Shown here piece after piece: positions 23,701-32,636 of a stretch of DNA of 64,000 bases. The notes under the pieces are model-generated. The model saw only the letters and a program-made list of their open reading frames with translations, did no database searches and was not told where the DNA came from. Both the position numbers and the translations under genes were made by a program. Source of the stretch: Neurospora crassa OR74A (lineage: Eukaryota; Ascomycota; Sordariomycetes; Sordariales; Sordariaceae); contig NC_026507.1 in NCBI RefSeq assembly GCF_000182925.2, positions 3,348,001-3,412,000 on the forward strand, written 5' to 3'. How positions within the stretch are numbered: position 1 is the stretch's first letter; each line of letters begins with the position of its first letter.

Positions 23701-26464
23701 AATAAAATAGCCCTTCTGAACTCTAGCGCGAAATTTATCGCTTTGTAGTTGCTTTTCTAACTTAATAAAGTAGTAAGCCGTATAGAAGTAAGACTTTAAA
23801 TATTTGAAATATAGCTTCTTAATTTCGTCCGGGAAGTTGGCTATATTAGCGAGTAACTCCTATAAGCTTTTACTATTACAAGCTTTTGAAGGTAGAAGGT
23901 TGAGAATTCTAACGATATAGTCTATTATAAATAGCTATAAATGCTCTAGGATATTGAGATCTATTATTAAAGCTTTAGCCCGTTGTATAATAATAGCGCT
24001 AGCTCTCTCGATCTTTCCTTATATCTATAGGGTGTAGGGTATTGACTTTAGAAGCTCGATGCCTTCTATACGTACCTAGTCAACGATTTTGCTACATTGA
24101 AATTCTTTAGTATTGAAGCTAAATTCTAAACCGCCGTCAAGACTAAATACCCTAATTTTAAATCTATTACTTTAAAGCTCAACCCACTTCTTAAACTCTT
24201 TAATCTATACGAAGGTATTACCCTTATTAATTATAAACCTCGCCTAATAGAAGTTGGTAACTTAATTAATAAAGTAGATTATATACCGATATCCTTTGTA
24301 GCTAGGTAAAGTATAGGAAACAATATCGATGTAGATATATGCTAATAATTGAGTTGTAACTTTATTAGCAATTTTGGGGATAATATTGTATGCCTTCGCT
24401 TTGATATAGGCTTTATAGAAGTAATCTTAAATATTATTTAACTTAATACCGGCCGCTTCGTAAATTTTAAAAACTTAGTCTTTGCCTATATATATAAGGC
24501 GATAGTACATTATTAAGTAATTAATTAAAACTATTATAGTATAGCGAACGTCTTAGGGGAAGTTTAGTTAGGCAAATATTAGGAGGATTGGAAGGCCATT
24601 AATCTATTTATATTGTATTATAACTTTACTATATATAGATATCTAGTTGGACTTTATATCCTAAACTATACTATTATCGAAAAGACCTCTTGTAGTTAAT
24701 AGATTTGCTAGTATAGAGGGACTATAAATACAGTCCTTAATTCTAATTTTAACAATTATATTATTTAGGGTAGCTATAATTAATTCGACGGTACCAATAT
24801 AGTAAGTATAAGTCAAGGTCCCGTCACCGATAGTATAAATTGTTAGATAAGGAAGTGGCTATATATCTATAAACTATTTAAGGTAATTAAAGATATTACT
24901 TACACAACTAGAGTTATAAATAACTAGATCTCGAATACTATCTAGCTATCGATATTACTTCAGAGCCTATTGGTCTTTAATTGAATTATTATAGGTATAT
25001 TGAAGTTATAATTGAGAATAATCGATTAATTGACTACTACTTTAAATACAGTCAACACACTCAACGGCGTCGGCTAAAGGCTCTAGTAAAAATCTATACT
25101 ACTACCTATACCCGATATACCTATAAATATTCTACTTCTATATAATAAAATAGAATTAATAGTAGTAGTGGGAGTAGTGAAATTAGTTGAAGCATTATTA
25201 GCGAAGGTACTAATACTAGTGTTGGCTACCTTCTTAGCTATAATCTCCTTCTTGGGCTTCCAAGTATTAGGCGCCTTCTTAAGGAAGTAAACCCAATAGA
25301 TATTAACCTTCTTACTAATATAATAACTATAGGAAACGTACTTCTAGGTAGGGTAAATCTTCTTATCGCAATTAGTATAGTCGATTCTTTTACTATTATC
25401 CTTCTTCTTATTAATCGAACCACTATTATTATTATTTTTATTGGTACTATTGTTATTATTGGCCGACTTCTGGATATTAATATTAATATTAGTATAGGAC
25501 TCTACGTTGCTAATATTATTGAGTTTAGTTAAGAAAGAGCCGATATTTATCTTATTAGCTTCTAAAGCAGTTGCTTAATATTTAGCGTTAATAGGGTAGA
25601 CGGTCTTTATAGTATTATAAAGAAAAGTAATTTCGAAGTTACTGTTGATTGTGAATTTGGTATCCTTAATACGCTTGCGGAGTATAGTATAGCGGTTGAG
25701 AAAGGAAATTATAGTATTAAAGTTAGTATACTTAATAGCGAAATATTCGGCGAAAACTTTGCTATAAGCTTCTTTAGTAATACGGGCGATATAGGACTAA
25801 ATAAAATTATATGTAACCTTAGGGTCTCTACCGGTTTTATCCTAGTTATTAATATTTAAAATAGTAGTAATATTAGTATTCTTAAGGGTAAAGAGTAGAA
25901 TTTTATTAGCGTTAATACGTCTAATCTACTAAGTATTGTATTTTTCGGGCTTAGTCGCTTTATTGAGCTCCGGGATTATTTTAAAGACGTAATTAGCGAA
26001 TTAAAAGCAATCGAATTCGGCTATAAGTCCCTATTACTAGTCGGCGATATTCTAGTCGCCGAGGAGGGGAATTAGCGACGAATTAGTAGTCGTTGTAGGT
26101 ATAGGAGGGTTGGATATATTAAAAAGAAGGAAATTAGTAGTCGCTAGACTAACTGTTAATTAATTTAAGTAATTCGATAATAGAATTATTTGAATCGCTT
26201 AATTCAATAATAAATAAACCGATAACTAATTCGAAGGAGGGGTCGCTATACAATAAGTATTAGTGAGAATCTTTATGTGGCGAGACTGCGTAGCTTGTGG
26301 GCGAGTGGGCGAGTCGTTAAATTAACGAAGGTCGTGTTGCTTCTTTTAACCCGGTGCTACAGCGCTTTATTGAAGTTGGCGGTTGAAGCCGACGATGTGC
26401 TTTAAGGATACGTTTATTGCTTATTAAATGCGATTATAGGGAAGGTTAGAAAGGGTTTATAACT

Positions 26465-26653
26465 TGTGGGATTACTAATGCAATTAAGTAGTTGAATGTG
26501 GTTTATTGAGTGTGCTATCGAGGAGAAAGAGGGAGACTGGTAAAGTCTGGAAGGCTAGATATGGTGCGGTCTGGGCAGGGCACAGAGTGGGGACTGGGTT
26601 GTACCTAGTCCAGTGAATGGCTCAGCCCAGTGAATGCCCGGGACCCACCAACA
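26465..26653 (-). repeat. copia 5' LTR (right)
   Basis: 189 bp, same ends and length as the left LTR. It carries most of the C-to-T differences on the + strand. A primer-binding site would lie just inside, below 26465, but I could not assign it to a tRNA. Confidence 0.92.
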
Positions 26654-26658
26654 CTTTG
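26654..26658. repeat. Target-site duplication CTTTG (right)
   Basis: Exact copy of the 5 bp that precede the left LTR. Confidence 0.92.
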
Positions 26659-27294
26659 AGACTTTGAGAAATTTCGAAATTTGGACCCGACCCGGCTCCA
26701 AAACCAAGGACACTATATTACAGCGCTTACCCCCTAGAAGAAACATGCATTGTTTTTTAAACAATGATTGTGGTTATTGTCCAATAACTACAATGCATGT
26801 CTGGAAACAGATTTTCCCACTACGGAAAGCTTGCGCCACAACAACCTTTACAAAGTCTTCGACCACCTCATTCTTTGGACCAAACTAGGTTTGCGTTGCC
26901 CTAAGGGAGGTTGCAAACTCCTGGTTTTGAGGTATTTCTGAAACTCTTAGCTGGGAATATTCAAGCTGCAGTTCAAATCAAGCTTACGATCTGTCTATTG
27001 TGAATCTTCGCCATGTCCTCGACGATACCAGTGTAATCATTTGTTTACTTACCCCTTAATCCCATAACGGCCTCAAACCAGCTGTCATGCTTTCAAGAAG
27101 CCCCACCTGCCACTGACAAGGAGCTGGCTGGCTTGTGGGCCATCACTTTCAGATATTATTTTGTTCGGGTTCATACTGTGTGCAAAAAGCCTTCACAATC
27201 ACCGTACAGAAATGATTACGCAAAACAACAATATATCCTGTTGCTTATAGTTTTGACAATTGACTCGCTAACTCTAACAATAACAACAAGTAAT
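26659..27294. other. Spacer between copia and tRNA-Tyr
   Basis: No gene. It contains a nested inverted repeat at 26743-26800 and, at the right end, an A/AC-rich stretch before the tRNA, usual for Pol III upstream regions. Confidence 0.6.
26743..26800. repeat. Nested inverted repeat
   Basis: Outer arms 26743-26753 and 26790-26800 are exact reverse complements (ACATGCATTGT / ACAATGCATGT). Inside, GTTATTG (26773-26779) pairs with CAATAAC (26782-26788). It could extrude as a branched hairpin. It resembles in style the hairpin on the other flank of the copia element. Confidence 0.75.
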
Positions 27295-27382
27295 CCCCTT
27301 GTGGTGTAGTTGGATATCACGTTCGGCTGTAATTGCGAGATTGTATACCGAAAGGTCACCGGCTCGATTCCGGTCGAGGGGA
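27295..27382 (+). tRNA. tRNA-Tyr(GTA) with 14 nt intron
   Basis: Acceptor stem CCCCTTG/CGAGGGG (7 bp, C1:G72 as expected for eukaryotic Tyr, A73), D-arm with GTG/CAC and GG, anticodon stem TTCGG/CCGAA. The anticodon is GTA at 27329-27331, with the intron at 27333-27346 right after position 37, the only place nuclear tRNA introns occur. T-stem is ACCGG/CCGGT. The T-loop reads CTCGATT, so position 54 is C instead of the usual T, slightly weakening the B box. An eight-T run at 27392-27399 is the Pol III terminator. Confidence 0.93.
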
Positions 27383-27985
27383 AAGTTGTTCTTTTTTTTG
27401 CCCTTATTTTTTCCTTATTTCTTTGCTTCCTTTACGAATCTCGTCAACTTCTTCGGGCCGCTCATCCAAATCGCCAATGCAAATCATCGCAGGTAGTGAA
27501 TACTAAACCTTAATGAGTTGGGTTGTGTTGCATGTTGAGATGGTTCGTAGTGTCTCATGCCACTGCATGACCAAATGACCAAGGCCAAAGAAAAACAGTT
27601 AACAATAGCTAAGGTATTGAAGTGGTAAATAGATGGCGGTTTGAGCAACACCTCAACTTTGAAGACTATGATGGCATGGAGGATGGTGGAATGGCGACAT
27701 ATGAGAAATGCATTGCGCGAGTGAGATGCGTCTTCCCCGCTCCTTCGCACGGCTGGTCACCTACCATCACCACCATTCCACCATCACGCCAAATAGCACA
27801 AACATGAGGTCATCGCCAACTTGTCCACAGCGACCTCATAAATGTAAAGAGGTTCTCCTCGGATGCGGGTGAAAAGCGCAAAAACGTCAATTCCCTCGAC
27901 ACCCCCGAAGTTTCCAAACAAAAGCCTTCCTTTCTAAACAGATCAAACCCCAACTTCTCCGGATCAAGCCTCCAATCATCGCAAC
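27383..27985. other. tRNA-Tyr to dioxygenase spacer
   Basis: Terminator T-run of the tRNA, then the promoter of the TauD-family gene. ATGATGGCAT at 27668-27677 matches the CYS-3 consensus ATGRYRYCAT at 9 of 10 positions. No gene is seen. Confidence 0.6.
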
Positions 27986-29331
27986 ATGGCCACGGCAGCG
28001 GTTCAGGTTTCAGTCCCAGCTCCGGTTGGACAACCAGATATCGGGTACGCTCCTGACCACGACAAGTACCTCGCAAGAGTCAAAAGACGACGAGAAAACG
28101 AGAAGCTGGAGTCGTCTCTTCCGCCAGGTTTCCCTCGAAGACTAGACTCGGACCTTGTGTGGGACGGCAACACCCTCGCCGAGACGTACGACTGGACCTA
28201 CAGACTGACAGAAGAGGCCATTGATGAAATCGAGGCCGCGCTTCGTCATTTTAAGAGTTAGTACAGAATCTCTCCTTCCTGTCCTTGGGCATCAAGCCAT
28301 CAACTAACCATCACCGCATGACAGGCCTCAACAAGCCCCTAGGCTACATCAACCAAGAAACCTTCCCCCTTCCCCGCCTACACCACACTCTCCGCTCCCT
28401 CTCCCACGAGCTCCACCACGGCCACGGCTTCAAAGTCCTCCGCGGGCTCCCCGTCACCTCCCATACACGCGAGGAAAACATCATCATCTACGCCGGCGTC
28501 TCCTCGCATGTCGCTCCTATCCGCGGCCGCCAGGACAACCAGCACAACGGCCACCCAGCCGACGTAGTCCTAGCACACATCAAAGACCTGTCCACGACTG
28601 TTTCTGACGTGAGCAAAATCGGTGCACCCGCCTACACCACCGAGAAACAAGTCTTCCACACCGACGCAGGCGACATCGTCGCCCTCTTTTGCTTGGGAGA
28701 GGCCGCCGAGGGCGGACAGAGTTACCTGTCCAGCAGCTGGAAGGTGTACAACGAGCTGGCAGCCACTCGGCCCGATCTGGTTCGCACGCTGGCGGAGCCG
28801 TGGGTGGCGGACGAGTTTGGCAAGGAAGGGAGGAAGTTTTCTGTGCGACCGCTTTTGCATTTTCAGTCTACTGCTGCTGCTGCTTCTAGGGAAGCAAAGC
28901 CCGAGTCTGAACGGCTCATCATCCAGTACGCCCGCCGCACGTTTACGGGGTATTGGGGATTACCGAGGTCGGCGGATATCCCGCCCATTACGGAGGCGCA
29001 GGCGGAGGCGTTGGATGCGCTGCACTTTACGGCGGAGAAGTACGCGGTGGCGCTGGATTTCAGGCAGGGGGATGTCCAGTTTGTGAATAACTTGAGTGTG
29101 TTCCATTCGAGGGCGGGGTTTAGAGATGAGGGGGAGAAGCAGAGGCATTTGGTTAGGTTGTGGTTGAGAGATCCGGAGAATGCGTGGGAGACGCCCGAGG
29201 CGTTGAAGGAACGGTGGGAACGCGTGTATGGCGGGGTGAGTCCGGAGAGGGAGGTGTTTCCGCTTGAGCCGCAGATTAGGAGCGCGAGTAAGGGGGAGAG
29301 CGTGGGGACGCAGGGTGGGGGAGGGTATTGA
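27986..29331 (+). CDS. TauD/TfdA-family Fe(II)/2-oxoglutarate dioxygenase
   Basis: These enzymes use Fe(II), O2 and 2-oxoglutarate to hydroxylate a small substrate; sulfonates such as taurine are the classic case, freeing sulfite. Exons 27986-28256 and 28325-29331 (68 nt intron GTTAGT...CAG, CTAAC branch) encode 425 residues. The iron-binding HxD is VFHTDAGD at about residue 204. The distal His is in NNLSVFHSRAGF, and the 2-oxoglutarate Arg is in RHLVRLWLRDP. There is no signal peptide, so it is cytosolic. It is the fungal clavaminate-synthase-like branch, whose substrate is often unknown. It lies 920 bp upstream of a methionine permease on the same strand, which suggests a sulfur-related role (inference). 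Confidence 0.9.
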
Positions 29332-30251
29332 TGTGGGAGGTTGTGAGGCGTCGATTCTGAGTGTAGCTTTATTAGACGACTTGAATATCTGGGTAGTTTG
29401 TTGTGTGCAATGTAAGCAGATCTTGAATGGCATTAGATTCTTCGAGTTAATGTGTAGTCTTTAGATGTGAAGGCTGTTGTTCAACCGGATAGAATTGTTC
29501 TCGAATGTCCTTGAGGTCGTCGATGGAAAGGCTACCATATGTGGCTTTCCCATGAAAGTGATACTCTCGAGACGGAAAAATTCGCCTTTAATGTCGCCAT
29601 CAAGCCACACTGTTAACGCGGCGTGGGGTTTTCTCGCACTTATAGCACCATATGCGCCATAATGGTGCCATTCGAACCCCCCATTTCCAAAACACGACAA
29701 TCACCGAGAGTTTAACATGCTGTGAACTACACCAAAAATACCAAAAGCCTGCCAATGATAAAGCGATGAGGCAAGATGACGAGTGTTACCTCCACCACCT
29801 TTGGCTGTCTGCCGCTGCCCTTGGCCATGTTTCTCATTGTGACTCTGCAGGTGATGACCTTCCTCGTCCGGCAGGCGTGGGATTGGATTGATGTGATAAC
29901 AATAATGGCAAGTCGGTTTTGCTAGCCATAACCGTCCATACAAGCCGCCGCCAAGGACATGCAATATCGACCATTTATCACGAGCGAAGGCACTCAACCA
30001 CCACACACTCAACGCTTCGAAAGTGCTTGAGGCAGAGAAGGCGTGTGAAGGTATCCAGAGCGTGGGGCGAGAAGAAAAAAGGAATGGGACTGTTGGAAGT
30101 ATCGGGATTCATATATGGATCCAATGGCTGTTCTGATGCTTTCTTCACAATAAGAACAGGTTCCTGGTTTTATCTTGTCTTTCATGCCGTAACACAACAC
30201 CGCCCAAGTCTTTCTTTGCATTCGTTCCAGTATTCACACCCAAACATCCCA
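29332..30251. other. Dioxygenase-permease intergenic region
   Basis: 3' UTR of the dioxygenase gene and the promoter of the permease, with a perfect CYS-3-type palindrome at 29662-29671. The open frames at 29477-30012 have no motifs and are not called. Confidence 0.65.
29662..29671. promoter_or_regulatory. CYS-3-type sulfur-control site
   Basis: ATGGTGCCAT fits the Neurospora CYS-3 bZIP consensus ATGRYRYCAT at all ten positions. It sits 581 bp before the methionine permease start codon. CYS-3 turns on sulfur-scavenging genes when sulfur is short. Binding here is predicted from the motif and the neighbouring gene only. Confidence 0.5.
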
Positions 30252-32532
30252 ATGGCCTTCAACTGGCGACGGCCCTTCACTCGCCGGCAAGGCGATGATC
30301 TTGCTAAAAGCGAATCCCACTATCGACCCAATGGGCCCATCGACGGCGATGGCGGCACCGTCAGCGACGGCAGTCTCAAATACACCGTCGAAAAAGGCGG
30401 CAACGACTCTCCGCCTGCCTACCAAGAAGCCACGGGCGCGCCGGTCGAAGTCAACTCTCCGCTGGGATACTCCGTCGGCCCTTTGTCCATCATCATGCTC
30501 AACATCGGCAAGATGATTGGCACAGGCGTGTATTCGACTCGTGAGCCACCCCTCAAGTTTTTCCCTTCTTCTTCTGCGTTTTCCGTCCGTGCTATCATGG
30601 GCTGGTGTTAATTACGTCCCATCTCGATCTTGTTCTCTCGGGAAACGGTTATACAGCATCAAACATTCTTCGAGGTACCGGATCCGTGGGCCTATCCATG
30701 ATCTTCTGGGCTCTCGGCTTCTTGACGTCGGTTGCGAATCTCTCGGTGTATCTCGAATATGCGGCATACTTCCCGAATCGATCGGGGTCTGAGGTGGTGT
30801 ACCTGGAACAGGCGTACCCAAGACCGAGATGGCTGTTCCCGACGGCGTTTGCGTTTCAGTCGGTGGCGTTGTCGTTTAGTAGCAGTAATGCTATCGGTAA
30901 GTGATTTGCTTGTTCCATCTCCGAAGCTTTCAGGGAAAAAAATGGTTGGACTGACTAATGCGAACAACGCGCAGTCCTTGCACAGTACTTGTTCAGAATA
31001 AACGGCCACTCTCCAACAGCTTGGGAACTCAAAGGCGTAGCTGTAGCCGGGTACACCGTCGCCGCTTTGTGTACGTCTCTTTCCACTCTTACGTCTATGC
31101 CACTCTCTCATTGCTAACTCACTCCCTTTTATTTTTCAGTCGTGTCCTTCCACACCCGCCTCTCCTACCTCTTCGCCAACGGCATCGGCATCATCAAAGT
31201 CCTCACCCTCATCTTCATTTCCATAACCGGCCTGGTTGTGCTAGGCGGGCATGTCTCCACCACTCGGATCCCCGACCCCCGTATCAACTTCCGCGACGCC
31301 TTTTCCGGTCAAGCAACGCCCTATGGTGTCACCAATGCGCTGTACAAAATCATCTTCTCGTACGCCGGGTTTGAAAATGCCTTTAACGTCGTCAACGAGG
31401 TGAAGAGCCCCGTGAAGCAGATCAGAAGGAACGGATTTGTCGCGCTGCTCATCGTCGCAGTTCTGTACATCTTGGCGAATGTGGCGTACTTTGCCGCCGT
31501 GCCAAAGGATGAGCTGGTGCAGAGCCAGCAGATTGCGGCGAGCCTGTTCTTTACCAAGGTGTTTGGGTCGAGTGGTGCGGTGAGAGGGCTGAATTTCCTG
31601 ATTGCCTTGAGCTCGTTTGGGAATCTGATTGCTGTGTTGATTGGGTCGTCGAGGTTGATTAGGGAGTGCGGGAGGTGAGTCTCGAGGAATCTGATTACCG
31701 GTCATGTTTATGGTAATTGCTGACACATGTTCTTTCGGTGATGACAGGCAAGGCGTGCTCCCCTTCCCACGGTTTTGGGCTTCTACCCGCCCCTTTGGCA
31801 CTCCGCTTGGACCGTACTTCGTCAAATGGGCGCTGACCATCCTCATGATTTTGGCGCCTCCCGCTGGTGACGCCTTCAACTTCATTACCGATCTCCAAGT
31901 CCTGCCTTCGGCCTTCTTTCAGTTGATCATGGGAATAGGTCTGTACGTCGTCCGGTACCGACGGTCTCGGCTCAACCTTCCCCGCCCTGAGTTCAAAGCC
32001 TGGGACCTTGTAGTCGTGTTCAACATCTTGGTGCAGCTGTACCTAATCGTCATGCCGTGGTATCCACCCGCGGGAGGAGCGTACGCGGGAGATGTCAGCT
32101 TTTGGTACGGGACCTATGTGGTCACGGGTATCGGAATGTAAGTCCAGGTTTTTCGGTTTCCCTTTTCATTTCGTAAAGGCGCCGCGGTTTGAAGCAAATG
32201 AGTGGTCAACTGACGCAGGTACCAGCTTGATCGCATGCGCCATCTACTACTACCTCTGGATCTCCGTGATCCCGAAGCTGCGGGGCTATCGCATTCGTCA
32301 GGAGGTTCTGCGACTTGATGATGGTGCGCAGAGTCACAGACTTGTCAAGGTACCAGTTGCTAAGTTGTCTGAGTGGGATGCCACGCACGATGCTGTTGGT
32401 CGCCCGTTGGATGACTCCACGATTCGTCCACATCGCGGCTCGGTTGGAAGTGACGGCGGTTCGGACGAAAAAAAGCCAACTTCGGCGGATGAAGTACCGC
32501 TAGGAAGAGATGGCCAGGATGTAGAGAAGTGA
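30252..32532 (+). CDS. Mup1-type high-affinity methionine permease
   Basis: A 12-helix amino acid/polyamine/organocation transporter of the plasma membrane, taking up methionine and possibly cysteine by proton symport. Six exons: 30252-30540, 30657-30896, 30975-31070, 31140-31674, 31748-32137, 32226-32532, giving 618 residues. A soluble N-tail of about 80 residues precedes the first helix, which has the substrate-loop signature IGKMIGTGVYSTPSNIL (exon 1/2 junction). VYLEYAAYFPNRSGSEVVYLEQAYP and FSYAGFENAFNVVNEVKSP are typical of the fungal Mup branch. The C-tail is hydrophilic with Ser/Lys residues. The last intron has two acceptors 7 nt apart (32218 and 32225); only the second keeps the conserved IYYYLWISVIPKLRGYRIR helix. 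Substrate is inferred from family; the order of exons is firm. Confidence 0.92.
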
Positions 32533-32636
32533 AGAAACATTACTGAGCTGTGTTGATGGGTATATTCTGTTCAAATCTTGTGTGCCCTATTGACCAGTCT
32601 CTTGGTGTGTTGCGCTGTAGAAGGGTGACAGTCACC

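Larger units (their letters stand above)
20538..26653 (-). mobile_element. Ty1/copia LTR retrotransposon, full length, decayed by RIP
   Basis: A 6,116 bp element with 189 bp LTRs at both ends and a perfect 5 bp target duplication. Coding sense is the minus strand. Reading leftward: LTR, gag-like region, integrase region, reverse transcriptase with a YVDD-like site near 21.8 kb, and the RNase H end near 20.9 kb (the family's LADGLTKPL signature is visible), then a purine tract and the second LTR. The interior is very TA-rich and carries many breaks throughout, so it is a dead copy. The LTRs differ at about ten places, all transitions. Because RIP makes transitions in bursts, LTR divergence cannot be used as a clock; the intact duplication and ends suggest a fairly recent insertion. 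Confidence 0.93.

Noticed and set aside
25238-25423. Arg/Ile-rich frame within the copia interior
   Set aside because: It is a reading of RIP-altered element sequence and not a gene.
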